Shown here: piece by piece, positions 48,093-57,975 of the stretch
Layout of the letters: every line of letters begins with the position of its first letter
Position numbering within the stretch: position 1 is the first letter of the stretch
NCBI RefSeq assembly: GCF_040438645.1
Contig: NZ_CP159253.1
Span: forward strand, 992,001-1,056,000
Direction of reading: 5' to 3'
DNA: 64,000 nt
Source of the DNA: Mesorhizobium sp. WSM2240
Lineage (GTDB): Bacteria; Pseudomonadota; Alphaproteobacteria; Rhizobiales; Rhizobiaceae
Made by a program: the position numbers and the translations under genes
Notes under the pieces: generated by a model
Told to the model about the DNA's origin: nothing
The model's input: the letters and a program-made list of their open reading frames with translations, nothing else
Databases searched by the model: none

Positions 48093-50162
48093 CTATTGAA
48101 AGACAAGGGTCTTCTGATCCGAATCTGATGATGGCGGCCCCTTGGAGCACGACTTGATCCGCTCGATCAGATGCGAATCTTCGATATTTCCTCGTTTGAG
48201 AACCCAAGGTGCGCCCATGCAATATTGCTGGGCAGGGATGATGCCGGCGCGAATCTGGCGAAGGACCGTCGCAGGGCTCAGATTGAGCATGCTGGCGGCT
48301 TCAGTCAACGTGACTTCGCCGCGCTCGGCCCATTCGCCATCCCTGTAGACCGCGATGTCGTGCGTATTGCGGAAGCCCCGCACACGCGACTGTGTCCATC
48401 CATTCGATCGACCTGTCCGCTTTCCCATCCGGTTGAGCATGCCGGCAATGGCCTTGTCAGGCATCATTCGTGCGCAGGCGCGGATCAACTCCACCGTCTC
48501 AGGCTCGACGCACCACCGCGTCTGACCTCGCCGGTTCTTTCTCACCGTCAGGCTGGTGTGATCGCCACCCTGCCAATGCAACAACAAATGAACCTCGTCA
48601 CCCTCGACCTGTGCCACGATCTCGCGCAACACGACCCGGACGATACGCTTGCGCGTGACGGAAGTGGCCGCCGGATGATGCCAGGCAGCCTCCAAATCGG
48701 CCCCCATTTGCAATAGACGCTGGCGCTCCTCGACGCCCAAAGCTGCCGGCCGCTGTCGCAGCAGGGCCTCCAATTCTTCCTCGAGAGCGCGTACGCTCGC
48801 GAGGGCGCCATTCCACCGTCGCTCAAGTTCGCCAGCTACCAGACGATTGTCGGGGTCGACCGTGTCATACTGTCGGTGCGCCCTGGTTGCGTCATATCGC
48901 GCCTGTTCGAGCGCCAACTCGATCTGGCGCTGTTTTTCGCCAGACTGGTGCTCGCACTGCGTGATCGCTTGGATGGCCGCTTCAACGCCGAGCGGCTGCA
49001 GCAACCGCACGATCTCGACACCCACCGCTTCGTCGACGCGCAGTGCGCCGAACGAGATACAGGGATCACCGCCAGGGTTGCTTCGGGTGGCGTCACACTT
49101 ATAGCGGCCGACATCGCCCTTGGTGCCGTTGTAGCTGACGAGCAGGCGGCGGCCGCAATGGCCGCAACGCAGCAGGCCCGCGAGCAAAGCCTCCCCCTTG
49201 CGCACCGGCCCGCGCACCATCATGCCCTTGCCGTTGGCATTGTCAGCGATCAGCCGTTGGTTCCTTTCAAACTCCGCCCAGGACAAATAGCCTTCGTGAT
49301 GGTCAACGAGCAAGACAGCCCAATCTGAACGATCTTTGCGACGGCCGCGCACGATTCGCTTGCGGCCGTTTTCGATTATCGTCCGACTTCCGGTTCGGCC
49401 AAAGGCGTAAGCGCCGGCATAAACAGGATTGGTGAGAAGATTGCTCACCGTCGCATAGACCGGAAGCTTCCACAGCACCTCTCGTTGTCCGGAGTTCCTG
49501 GAGTTGAGGTACGGCAGCGCGATCTGGTCGCTTCGAAGCGACAAGAACACCTGGCGGATGCTTTGCATTTCGGCAAAGCGGGTGAAGACCAACCCGATCG
49601 CCTCTCGCACACGCAGGTCTGGATCCATTTCGATCTTGTCGCGGCCCATTTTCATATAGCCGACAGCTACCGTGAAGAAGAGCTCGCCCCGTCGTGCCTT
49701 CTGCTTCAAGGCTTCCATCGAACGGGCCCGCAGGAGCGACAGTTCGAGTTCGCTCATCGTCCCTTTCATGCCCAGCAACAACCGATCGTTTGGATGGCGT
49801 GGTTCATAGATTCCATCCTCATCGACAATCACCGTGCCAACCAGTCCGCAAAATTCGATCAGCGTGTGCCAGTCGCGTCCATTGCGCGCCAGACGCGACA
49901 CTTCGATCGCAAAAACGGCACCGACGCGGCCTTCGCAGATCGCTGCCAACAGCTTCTCGAAGCCCGGACGACTGACGCCCGACCCCGAGCGGCCAAGGTC
50001 GTCGTCGATGACTGTCACATCCGTCCAGCCAAGAGCATGGGCACGGTCGGCAAGTCCATATTGACGCCGCCGGCTCTCATGATTGTTGGCAAGCTGATCG
50101 ACGGTGGATTGCCGAATGTAGATGAAGGCGCCGCGCGCCAGGTGGTCAGACGTGATCTTCAT
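48093..50162 (-). CDS. Large serine recombinase, intact
   Basis: A 689-residue recombinase. The resolvase domain has the nucleophile in FIYIRQS (S19), with IDDDLGRSGSGVSRPGFEKL and EVSRLARNGRDWHTLIEFCG. Then come the recombinase domain, a zinc ribbon (LRCGHCGRRLLV with later Cys residues), a coiled stretch (EEELEALLRQRPAALG) and a C-terminal helix-turn-helix (LTEAASMLNLSPATVLRQI). It should cut and rejoin DNA at a specific att-like site. GGAGG lies six bases before the ATG. Two short frames precede it as an apparent operon. No att site is identifiable here. Confidence 0.9.
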   Translation of the reverse strand: MKITSDHLARGAFIYIRQSTVDQLANNHESRRRQYGLADRAHALGWTDVTVIDDDLGRSGSGVSRPGFEKLLAAICEGRVGAVFAIEVSRLARNGRDWHTLIEFCGLVGTVIVDEDGIYEPRHPNDRLLLGMKGTMSELELSLLRARSMEALKQKARRGELFFTVAVGYMKMGRDKIEMDPDLRVREAIGLVFTRFAEMQSIRQVFLSLRSDQIALPYLNSRNSGQREVLWKLPVYATVSNLLTNPVYAGAYAFGRTGSRTIIENGRKRIVRGRRKDRSDWAVLLVDHHEGYLSWAEFERNQRLIADNANGKGMMVRGPVRKGEALLAGLLRCGHCGRRLLVSYNGTKGDVGRYKCDATRSNPGGDPCISFGALRVDEAVGVEIVRLLQPLGVEAAIQAITQCEHQSGEKQRQIELALEQARYDATRAHRQYDTVDPDNRLVAGELERRWNGALASVRALEEELEALLRQRPAALGVEERQRLLQMGADLEAAWHHPAATSVTRKRIVRVVLREIVAQVEGDEVHLLLHWQGGDHTSLTVRKNRRGQTRWCVEPETVELIRACARMMPDKAIAGMLNRMGKRTGRSNGWTQSRVRGFRNTHDIAVYRDGEWAERGEVTLTEAASMLNLSPATVLRQIRAGIIPAQQYCMGAPWVLKRGNIEDSHLIERIKSCSKGPPSSDSDQKTLVFQ

Positions 50163-50319
50163 CGCCGGCCTCCGTCACTGCGGGGACGCTGAGTGTTTCC
50201 GACAGCAGCGCGCTCACCAGTGGCAATAGCTTCGTCCGCTCGGACGCTGCTACCAGTACCGGTGGGGTCTTGGGCACGAAGAGATCGAATTGGCGGTGAC
50301 AGGGTTGCCGTTGCTTCAT
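50146..50319 (-). CDS. Small hypothetical protein upstream of the recombinase
   Basis: A 57-residue frame MKQRQPCHRQFDLFVPKTPP to VTEAGDEDHV. GGAGGAG lies about seven bases before its ATG, and it overlaps the recombinase start by 17 bases, suggesting coupled translation. No family is recognised; a recombinase accessory role is only positional inference. Confidence 0.55.
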   Translation of the reverse strand: MKQRQPCHRQFDLFVPKTPPVLVAASERTKLLPLVSALLSETLSVPAVTEAGDEDHV

Positions 50320-50551
50320 GCATGTCTCCTCCTTCGTGACGGGAATCGTCACGCAGCAAGGTTAGACAGGCATCGAGCTCAAGACGAAGTTCGTGCAGAT
50401 AGGCCAGCGGCAGACGAGGATGCTCCGTCATCATCATCGCCTCCGCTTGATCTTCCGTCATCCAGATCGGCAGATGCGCCAGGGTGCCGTCTGGCTGGCG
50501 GATGGTCAGACTGACCTCGTCACCACGACGATTGCGCCCGGCAACAGTCAC
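50159..50551 (-). CDS. Hypothetical protein, 5' end lost to IS110
   Basis: The frame reads RFHPRYGETVTVAGRNRRGD, then LTIRQPDGTLAHLPIWMTED and LAYLHELRLELDACLTLLRD. The domain clearly starts before the first ATG at 50551, and upstream the sequence runs into IS110 near 50625, so the true start is missing. The last 50 residues overlap the next gene in another frame and may not be natural. It resembles small beta-rich proteins encoded beside recombinases; function is unknown. Confidence 0.45.
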   Translation of the reverse strand: MTVAGRNRRGDEVSLTIRQPDGTLAHLPIWMTEDQAEAMMMTEHPRLPLAYLHELRLELDACLTLLRDDSRHEGGDMHEATATLSPPIRSLRAQDPTGTGSSVRADEAIATGERAAVGNTQRPRSDGGRR

Positions 50552-50615
50552 CGTTTCCCCGTAACGGGGATGGAATCGGTAACGGATAATCGTCTCGCCC
50601 GACTGATAGCGGGTA

Positions 50616-51296
50616 TTATGAAGCTGTTGTCCCGACGCCGGGCGCGCTCATCAGCCGCCGACAGACTTCCTCCTTGCGGACGATGTCGAGAACTTGCTTG
50701 GTCAGGCGGGCGAACTCCTTCAGCATGACGCTGAGGATTGTAAGCAGCGGCCCGACCATCGCCATCACCTCGGCGTCAGCGCCGGCCAGTTCGTGCACAC
50801 GACCAGCGAAGGTGGTTCGCGACGGCGTGCCCAGCTTGATGCCGGCCTCCCGCAGGGTCGCCCGGACCACATTCTCGATGCTGCGCATTTCGTTCAGCAC
50901 AGTGCGGCGGGCAACCAGGAGAGAACGCCAGAGCCGGCATTGCCGGCTCTTGACATGCACCTGCCGATACCAGCCGGTGCGCATGATCTGCGCAAGCGCG
51001 CGGGCATCGTTGCGATCGGTCTTGTTCGGCATCGTCTTCATGGCCGCATTGGCAGCCCGCGTCTCAATGCAGATCGCCGGCAGGCCTTCGGCGCGCAATC
51101 CGTCGTGAAGCCAAGCCGTCAGCGAGCACGCTTCCAGGCCGATGCGCTCCAGCCGAAGCCCGACTTTGCGCAGCGCTTTGATCAACGCCTCCGGCTCGCT
51201 CGCCGCACGCGTCTCCTTGACGATCCGTCCGCTCTCCTCGACCACGCAGATCGCAGTCTCTTCTAAAGACACGTCCAGTCCGGCAAAATACTTCAT
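50616..51296 (-). mobile_element. IS110-family N-terminal remnant
   Basis: MKYFAGLDVSLEETAICVVE, NKTDRNDARALAQIMRTGWY and RRLMSAPGVG cover the DEDD domain and linker up to the GVG motif, where the element is cut. This is the same truncation point as in the IS110 remnant at 14.49 kb. Confidence 0.75.
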
Positions 51297-51398
51297 GGCT
51301 GCTCCTTCCCGATGTTTGTGGCGAATCAACATCGACCACGTTCTCACATCTCGACAGGAGCAGCCGCCCTCATCCGGGCTCGGCAGAGACCCCAATCA

Positions 51399-52725
51399 CC
51401 CCATCTGTCCGATCTGCCGAAGGAGACGTCGGTCGAGATCTGGTTCCAGGATAAAGCCCGCATCGGTCAGACGAACGGCACCGTCAGGCAGTGGGCCACG
51501 CCCGGCACGCGGCCCAGGCTGCGTGCGCGACCTGGAGCGCATGCTTGGTCGCAAGACCGTGGAGGTCGAGATCCTCAAGGAAGCGCTCGATCTCGCCGCC
51601 CCCAAAAAGCCAGCGTCGCGGCTCGCCTCGCTCGACAAGGACGGTTCCCTGTGAAGAGCGTCGCGGACACAATCGGCGTCTCCCGCTCCAACCTTGCCGA
51701 GCAGACGCGGAAACACCCTCTCGAAAGCCCTGCGACGCGTAAGCCCTACGCCAAGCCTGGCGATGTTGCCGTGCTGCCCATGATCCGCAGGCTGGTCGAC
51801 CAGCGGCCGACCTATGGCTATCGGCGCATCCGCCTTGCTCAACCGCGAACGGCGCGACCAGGGCTTGCCGCCTATCAACCGCAAGCGGGTGCTGCGCATC
51901 ATGCAGACCAATGGTCTGGTTCTTGACGCGCCATACCGCCTACCGCCCGGCGTCATCGCGCTGCACTCCAACATCCGCTGGTGCTCGGACCATCTCGAAC
52001 TCAAATGCCGCAACGGCGATATTGTCCGCGTGCTGTTCGTCATCGATGCCTGCGACCGCGAGATAATCGCTTGGTCGGCCGTCGCCCATGGCGGCGTCTC
52101 GAGCCAGATGGTGCGTGATCTCATGATTGAAGCCGTCGAGCGGCGCATTGTTGGCGCCAAGAAGCCGCATCCCGTCGAATGGCTGTCCGACAATGGCAGC
52201 GCCTACATCGCCCGGGAAACGGCGACCACCGCAGCGGCACTCGGCCTCAGGCTCGCCTTCACTCCAGTCGGCTCCCCGCAAGGCAACGGCATCTCCGAGG
52301 CATTCGTGAAAACGCTGAAACGGGACTACGCCCGAAACGTCATTCTGCCCGACGCCGAAACTGTCCTGGCCTTGCTGCCGAAATGGTTCGACGACTACAA
52401 TGAAATCCACGGGCACTCCGGCTTGCGCTTCCTCTCGCTACGCGAGTTCAGGGCGAAAGCCGCTGGTGCTTAATGCAACCCGCTGCCTGTCCGGTAAAAC
52501 GGGGGCCACTTCAGACACTGAGGCTATGCAGCTTCATCTCGACGAAATCAGTCGCCATGTGGCGCCGGGAGCCATGCCGTCCTGCTGCTCAACCGAGCCG
52601 AATTGCACGCCGCCGACAAGCTCGACCTGCCGGCCGATTTGACGCTCATCGTCCTGCCGCCGCGCGCGCCGGACGTGAACCCGGCCGAGAACATCATTGG
52701 ACGAGGCTATCAGCGCCCTTGGAAC
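51399..52725 (+). mobile_element. IS630 element split by an IS3 insertion
   Basis: TSVEIWFQDKARIGQTNGTV (51416-51500) and TEAMQLHLDEISRHVAPGA with LPADLTLIVLPPRAPDVNPA (about 52510-52725, one frameshift) are consecutive parts of an IS630 DDE domain (FQDEAR ... LPPRSPELNP). The roughly 1 kb between them is an IS3-type element. The N-terminal part is missing on the left. Confidence 0.65.
51505..52505 (+). mobile_element. IS3-family element (IS2-like), frameshifted
   Basis: ORF A end: CVRDLERMLGRKTVEVEILK to the stop at 51654. ORF B: VKSVADTIGVSRSNLAEQTR, MIRRLVDQRPTYGYRRI, then a frameshift at about 51830 to ALLNRERRDQGLPPINRKRV. After it the integrase core follows, with WCSDHLELKCRNGDIVRVLF, WLSDNGSAYIA and EAFVKTLKRDYARNVILPDA, ending at 52473. 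GTAAAACGGGGGCCACTTC is the right end. Confidence 0.75.
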
Positions 52726-53522
52726 TGAGCGGGACGCTTATCCAGGAACGCTTCGATCGCCTCAATATGATCCCTTGTGTTGTGGCAGATGCCCTGAAAT
52801 AGTGCACAGAGATCGAGGAAATCAGGCAAATCCAACCGCCGCGTCGCCTTCAGCAGCCGTTTAGCAAGCCGCAGCGCCTGAGGTGGCTTGCTGGCAATGC
52901 TTGCGGCGAGTTGCTGCGCTTGCGAGTGCAATGCCCACGCCGCCGTGATCTCAAGCAGGATTCCCATCCGTAAAGCCTCCTTGGCGGGCACCAGTCGCCC
53001 GGTGAATATGAGATCCGCCGCTCTCTGTGGGCCGAGCAGGTCCTGCAGGAACCAAGCACCGCCATCTCCTGGAACAATGCCCAGATTGATAAACGTCGAA
53101 CCGAATACCGCATTGTCGGCCGCGATTCGGATATCGCACATAGTTGCGAGATCGAAGCCCGCCCCGATCGCAGCGCCGTTAACGGCGGCAATAGCTGGCA
53201 CCTCCAGGCGGTGCATGGCCAGGGCCATTCGTTGGATGCCACGGCGGTAGCGATCCTGCACGTCATGGACATCGCCAGCAAAGCTCCCCTTACGGTCGCG
53301 CATGTCCTTAACGTTGCCGCCGGCGGAAAAGGCCTTACCGGCCCCGGTCACGACCAATACTGAGACGGCCGCGCCATTGATCCAGTCGACTGTTTGCACG
53401 ATATCGTCGATCAGGGCCGTACCGGTCAGTTCGTTGCGGACGTCGTCGCGGTCCAGCAAGAGCACAGCGACACGATCGCTCACCTCGAGTTTCGCGTCGA
53501 TCAGTCTCGGCAGATCGGTCAT
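52710..53522 (-). CDS. Crotonase-family protein 1 (enoyl-CoA hydratase-like)
   Basis: A 270-residue crotonase. Oxyanion-hole segments are FSAGGNVKDM and NGAAIGAGFDLATMCDIRIA. Hydratases carry two catalytic Glu (GG-CE and PEI); here the first is Asp (GAGFD) and the second is absent (GSTFINLGIVPGDGG). The IVPGDGG version exists in other crotonases, so the reaction may be isomerisation, thioester hydrolysis or another CoA-ester reaction rather than plain hydration. The ATG overlaps the acyl-CoA synthetase stop (ATGA), so it is the last gene of a three-gene operon. Confidence 0.85.
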   Translation of the reverse strand: MTDLPRLIDAKLEVSDRVAVLLLDRDDVRNELTGTALIDDIVQTVDWINGAAVSVLVVTGAGKAFSAGGNVKDMRDRKGSFAGDVHDVQDRYRRGIQRMALAMHRLEVPAIAAVNGAAIGAGFDLATMCDIRIAADNAVFGSTFINLGIVPGDGGAWFLQDLLGPQRAADLIFTGRLVPAKEALRMGILLEITAAWALHSQAQQLAASIASKPPQALRLAKRLLKATRRLDLPDFLDLCALFQGICHNTRDHIEAIEAFLDKRPAQFQGR

Positions 53523-55708
53523 GCCTCAATCCCTTGCTTGTGTGCCGAGTGCATTCTGGAGGACTCGGTGAGAAGGATGCGAACATCCAGAACAGTCAGA
53601 CCGTGGGAATAGGCAAGGACGGGATTAAGGTCGAGTTCGTCGATCTCCGGGAACGCTTCAACGAACCCCGAAATACGCACCATCAAGTCCGCGAGCGCTT
53701 CTCGATCGACCGGCGCTCCCCCTCGCACGCCATCGAGAAGCGCTCGCGCCCTGATTTCGTCCAACATCGCAAAGGCATCACTCCGCGAAATCGGAAGCGC
53801 TCGGAACACTACATCTCCAAAAACTTCGACGAGGACTCCGCCCAGCCCAAACATCATTACTGGACCGTATACAGGGTCGCGCACAACGCCGACGATGACC
53901 TCGACGCCCCCCTTTGCGGCCATCGGAGTGACGAGGACGCCGGCAATATTCGGATTAGTAACTGCAGCCTTGGCGTTTGCGACGATCTCCAGGAAGCGGC
54001 GACGCACCGATGCGGCGTCGGTAACGTCGAGTTTGACGCCGCCGGCCTCGGTCTTATGCAGGATGTCGCGAGATACGATTTTCATCGCGACCGGCTGTCC
54101 ACCGAGCTGGCGAAAAGCCTCTTCGGCCTCACTTTCATCAGTGGCCAGAAAAGTCGGAGCGAGATCGAGGCCGAAGTCGCGCAGGCTGGATCGGCCTTCG
54201 TGCTCCAAGACCACCCGCCTACCCTCGGCCGTGCACCGGGCGAGCACCTGCGCGAACACGCCGTCGGGCTCCGCACGAAGCGGCAACGATTCAAAGGTGC
54301 GGCTCACCTCACTGTACTCCGCCAAAGCTTGCATGCATCGCACAGCGGTTTCCAGGGAACTGTGCACGGGGATACCGGCTCGACGCATGTTCACGAGCGG
54401 TAATGGCCGCTGATCTGCTTGAAGCACACCGTACAGGCTGTGAACGACTACGGGCTTTCCAAATCGGTGCGGCATCGCGCCGATCATGTCCGTCGCACCG
54501 ATTTCTGCGGCGAGCAAGTCTGGTGAGAAACGGACCGCATACCCGCCATAGAGGCCGGATATAAGAAGTCCGTCCACCGCCGCGTCCTGCAGCAGGATCT
54601 CTGCGCAAGCGGCAAAAACTGATGGATCCGCATCGGTACCGCCGGCCAGGTCGATTGGATTGATGAGCGACGCGGCCGGAGGGAGCACCGCCGCTAGCCG
54701 CCGTCGTGTCTCGTCGCTTAAGGAAGCGAGCGCCACACCGCGCTCAGATAACGCGTCGGCCGCAATGGTGGCGTGACCCCCGCCGTCTGCAAGGATGGCA
54801 ACGCGACACGAACGCAGAGGCGGTAGCAACGATAGCGCTTCCGCCATTGGCAGGATCTCGTCGGATCGGTGCGCGATGACTGCACCGGCTTGTCTCAGGA
54901 CGCCCTCGTTGACCGCATATTCGCCAGCCAAAGCACCGGTATGGGACTTTGCGGAAATGCGCCCGGCACTTGTCCGACCTGATTTATAGATAACGACTGG
55001 TTTTTCTAGCGAGATGCGCTTCAGGGCGCTCAAGAAGCGGCGGCCGTCCTTCAGTCCTTCAACGTAAGCGATTACAACGTGGGTGTTGGGATCGGCCGCA
55101 AAGTAGTCGAGATATTCGTCGAATCCGATGTCGGCCTCGTTCCCGACGCCGACATAGGTGCTTAAACCGAGATGGCCGTTGGCTTGCGCGTCCGTGACCA
55201 GCGACAAAGCCATGTTTCCGGATTGAGACAAAAGCCCAATGCTACCCTTGCGCAACTCCGAAAAGCCGACAAGGTTACAGGCTTTGTGGGTGTTGAAAAT
55301 ACCAGAGGTGTTTGGGCCTATGATCCTCACGCCACCAGCGCGCGCAGCGGCGAGTACCGCATCCTGGAGCCGCTTGCCATCGTCTCCAGTTTCCGCGAAG
55401 CCTCCCGCCAGTACCACGGCACCGCGCACCCTTTTTTCGGCGCATTCGGCAATGACTGATGCAACCGTCGCAGCAGGAGTACAGATCAGCGCAAGGTCGA
55501 CAGGCTCCGGCAAGCTGCCCACATCGGGTAGACACCGAACGCCGCAGATTTCATTCTCCTTAGGATTGACCGGGTAAATTGCCCCGGCATAGCCGTCATC
55601 CAAGAGTTTTCTCAACGACCGATATCCGCGCTTCGCAGGATTATTGGACGCGCCGATGATTGCAATGGAGTTGGGATAAAGGATGTGGAGCAGGTCGTTC
55701 GATACCAT
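53519..55708 (-). CDS. ADP-forming acyl-CoA synthetase
   Basis: A 729-residue single-chain enzyme of the Acd/acetate-CoA ligase (ADP-forming) family. It starts MVSNDLLHILYPNSIAIIGA with the CoA-binding Rossmann domain. The succinyl-CoA-ligase-like domains contain SHTGALAGEYAVNEGVLRQ (phospho-His region), and a C-terminal ATP-grasp part has VAMKIVSRDILHKTEAGGVK and VIVGVVRDPVYGPVMMFGLG. It converts an organic acid plus CoA and ATP to acyl-CoA. Start at 55708: GGGGAG lies before it, and the crotonase 2 stop is only two bases upstream. It probably activates the acid produced by the pathway's earlier hydrolysis or transamination steps. Confidence 0.9.
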   Translation of the reverse strand: MVSNDLLHILYPNSIAIIGASNNPAKRGYRSLRKLLDDGYAGAIYPVNPKENEICGVRCLPDVGSLPEPVDLALICTPAATVASVIAECAEKRVRGAVVLAGGFAETGDDGKRLQDAVLAAARAGGVRIIGPNTSGIFNTHKACNLVGFSELRKGSIGLLSQSGNMALSLVTDAQANGHLGLSTYVGVGNEADIGFDEYLDYFAADPNTHVVIAYVEGLKDGRRFLSALKRISLEKPVVIYKSGRTSAGRISAKSHTGALAGEYAVNEGVLRQAGAVIAHRSDEILPMAEALSLLPPLRSCRVAILADGGGHATIAADALSERGVALASLSDETRRRLAAVLPPAASLINPIDLAGGTDADPSVFAACAEILLQDAAVDGLLISGLYGGYAVRFSPDLLAAEIGATDMIGAMPHRFGKPVVVHSLYGVLQADQRPLPLVNMRRAGIPVHSSLETAVRCMQALAEYSEVSRTFESLPLRAEPDGVFAQVLARCTAEGRRVVLEHEGRSSLRDFGLDLAPTFLATDESEAEEAFRQLGGQPVAMKIVSRDILHKTEAGGVKLDVTDAASVRRRFLEIVANAKAAVTNPNIAGVLVTPMAAKGGVEVIVGVVRDPVYGPVMMFGLGGVLVEVFGDVVFRALPISRSDAFAMLDEIRARALLDGVRGGAPVDREALADLMVRISGFVEAFPEIDELDLNPVLAYSHGLTVLDVRILLTESSRMHSAHKQGIEA

Positions 55709-55710
55709 TG

Positions 55711-56493
55711 TTACTCCCCCCGGAACACTGGCGGACGCTTCTCGGCGAAAGCTTCGACGCCCTCCTGCCAATCACGGGTAGTCGAACAAAACATCATGCC
55801 CTCAAGCTCAGCAGTAAGCACAGAGTCGAACGTCCCGTGAGCAGCCGATGCTAACTGTTGTTTGGCAAGCTGCATCGAGTATGGGGCCTTCTTCGACAGT
55901 TCGGCTGCCAAAGTCCGGATGCCTTCCGCAAACTCGTCGTCGGGGACACAGCGTGACGCCAGCCCCATCCGGACCGCTTCAGCTCCATCGATCTGTCGAC
56001 CAAGGAAGATCAGCTCACGCGCTTTTGCCAGGCCGACAAGTCTTGGGAGGATATGCGTGACGCCGCCGCCGAGGAATGCACCAAGGCCAATCTCCGGAAA
56101 TCCGATCCGCGCCGATGCGGCCATGACCATGAAATCACAAGCGATCGCCATCTCGGCACCGGCACCCAGCGCATAGCCGTTCACGGCCGCAATGATCGGC
56201 TTTGGATGTGAAAGCAGACTTCGACACACCCTTTGTTCGCTCATCAGGTATTGTCGCCTGTCAAAGGCCGAACGACCGGCCTTGTGCTCCTTCATGTCAG
56301 CACCGACACAAAACGCCCGCCCTTGGCCGGTCAACACAATCACGCGCACGTTTTTATCTCGTTCAGCCTGATTGAGAGCCTCCAGGAGATCGTCGTACAG
56401 TTGCTGCACCACTGCGTTTAGCCGGTGCGGCCGGTTCAAGCGAATTTCGGCAATATCGTCCTGGATTCCGTAAGTAACCGTTCCAAACATCAT
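55711..56493 (-). CDS. Crotonase-family protein 2 (enoyl-CoA hydratase)
   Basis: A 260-residue crotonase starting MMFGTVTYGIQDDIAEIRLN. Oxyanion-hole segments are AFCVGADMKEH and NGYALGAGAEMAIACDFMV. Both catalytic Glu are present (GAGAEM and FPEIGLGAFLGGG), so hydration of a 2-enoyl-CoA is credible, unlike crotonase 1. AGGAAG precedes the ATG. It is the first gene of the operon; the best RpiR-type operator lies 65 bases upstream. Confidence 0.88.
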   Translation of the reverse strand: MMFGTVTYGIQDDIAEIRLNRPHRLNAVVQQLYDDLLEALNQAERDKNVRVIVLTGQGRAFCVGADMKEHKAGRSAFDRRQYLMSEQRVCRSLLSHPKPIIAAVNGYALGAGAEMAIACDFMVMAASARIGFPEIGLGAFLGGGVTHILPRLVGLAKARELIFLGRQIDGAEAVRMGLASRCVPDDEFAEGIRTLAAELSKKAPYSMQLAKQQLASAAHGTFDSVLTAELEGMMFCSTTRDWQEGVEAFAEKRPPVFRGE

Positions 56494-56557
56494 GCTTCCT
56501 ATCAACACGAGATGCAGTGACCACGCTCGCCCGGCACGATATCAGACCCAGTCAGAT

Positions 56558-56575
56558 TTGCAACACATGTTGCAA
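56558..56575. promoter_or_regulatory. Putative RpiR operator, crotonase/acyl-CoA synthetase operon
   Basis: TTGCAACA-CA-TGTTGCAA is a perfect 8-2-8 dyad and defines the consensus. ATGGATCA follows 19 bases to the right (56595-56602). It runs into a second perfect dyad, ATTCCAA-AA-TTGGAAT (56602-56617). Bases 56618-56986 show no gene. Confidence 0.7.
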
Positions 56576-56986
56576 TGTAGGATTTGTGAACGAAATGGAT
56601 CATTCCAAAATTGGAATAGCCGGGCCAGTGCGCGGCCGGCCGGCAGAAGCTGGCCATCTGTCCTTCGCCGCTGGGGGCCGCGCGATGTGGCGCGGAGGGT
56701 CCCAAGGAACCCTCGATACGGCAACGTTCTTCATCCGCATGACCGGTGCTTTCGGAACAGCCGATATGTCCTTTATCCTCGGCCTATCGGGGTTTCGTTC
56801 ACGGGATGCGGCCCAGTGACACTGGAGAGCCACCATATGATCCGATCTGATCCATGCTGCAGCCAGCTGAGCGAGCCCGAAGGTTCGCTAGGTCGCTGTG
56901 ATCAGGCCCGTTGGGGTTGTGAACCGAGGGGCGCGCAATCGACCGCGATCCCGCTCCCCCGGCTAACACCTCGGCGGAGATCAGTT

Positions 56987-57946
56987 CTAGTCGCCACTCT
57001 TTTCGGATTTCCGACCAAGCGCATTTTTCGCCGCTGAAGATGCCGGTTTGGACGAGCGGAGCTTTCGATTCCGGTTTCTAGATTTCAGGTGGGTGTTGAA
57101 ATCCGCAAGGTGAGCATCGAATCGGAGCAGGGATTCACGCGCGGCTTCAGCACCCTGTCCGGCAATCAATGCGCCCAGCACTTCCGCCACCGCAAAAGCG
57201 GGTGTCATCGCGTGAAAGAATGAAGGACTTTCTGTTTGGACAAGGACTACGTCGTCGGCGACGCGGGCGAGTGGAGCAACCTTGCTGTCGGTAATGGCGA
57301 CAATGGAAATGCCATGCTGATGCGCATATTCCGCGAGCTCAACCGTTGAGCGTGTGTAAGGAAATACACTTGTCGCAAACAGAACGTCGTCGCGGGTGGC
57401 GCGGGCAAACGCATCCGTACCCGTTCCGGCCATCGCATCGAGCATGACGGACTTTTCCCCGATCATCGACAAGATGTAGTGCAGATGCCAGGCAATCGCG
57501 TGACTTGACCTCAGGCCGATGCAATAGACGCAATTGGCAGACGCAAGGCGCCGCGCGGCCGATACTATTGCATCAAGTTGGGAGGATTCGGCTAGCTGTA
57601 CGATTTGCGCCGCTTGTGTTCGGAGAACCTCGCGAGCGAAACCTTGGTCGCCCTTGCGTTTCTGGGTGACCACTTGCGCGTCCGCCTTTCGCGCGAAACC
57701 CGCGTCGCCGTTGCGAACCGCGTCAGCGTACATTCGTCGAAGTTCGTCATAACCCGCCAGGCCGAGATGCTTGGCCAGCCTTGTCATAGTAGCAGGCTGG
57801 ACCCCGGCCAGTCGCGCTTGATCCCGCATGGATAGCAGGGCGACGTCATGTGGATGATCGATAATATAGCGCGCCGCCGATTGGAATTGCTCCGACAGGG
57901 CGTCGAAGCCGGCAACCAATTGCTCTGATAGAGGTCCGTCAGCCAT
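56987..57946 (-). CDS. RpiR-family transcriptional regulator
   Basis: A 319-residue regulator, start chosen at 57946 (MADGPLSEQLVAGFDALSEQ) because the operator lies 30-47 bases upstream of it and the longer frame would cover that site. The N-terminal helix-turn-helix has LSMRDQARLAGVQPATMTRL and HLGLAGYDELRRMYADAV. The C-terminal SIS (sugar isomerase) domain has VYCIGLRSSHAIAWHLHYIL and VLFATSVFPYTRSTVELAEY. RpiR proteins sense a metabolite through the SIS domain and repress or activate catabolic operons. Its place between the crotonase operon and BKACE/aminotransferase, and the shared operator, suggest that it controls the whole catabolic set. Confidence 0.9.
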   Translation of the reverse strand: MADGPLSEQLVAGFDALSEQFQSAARYIIDHPHDVALLSMRDQARLAGVQPATMTRLAKHLGLAGYDELRRMYADAVRNGDAGFARKADAQVVTQKRKGDQGFAREVLRTQAAQIVQLAESSQLDAIVSAARRLASANCVYCIGLRSSHAIAWHLHYILSMIGEKSVMLDAMAGTGTDAFARATRDDVLFATSVFPYTRSTVELAEYAHQHGISIVAITDSKVAPLARVADDVVLVQTESPSFFHAMTPAFAVAEVLGALIAGQGAEAARESLLRFDAHLADFNTHLKSRNRNRKLRSSKPASSAAKNALGRKSEKSGD

Positions 57947-57975
57947 AACCCACACGTAACGCAACGTTTTAACCT

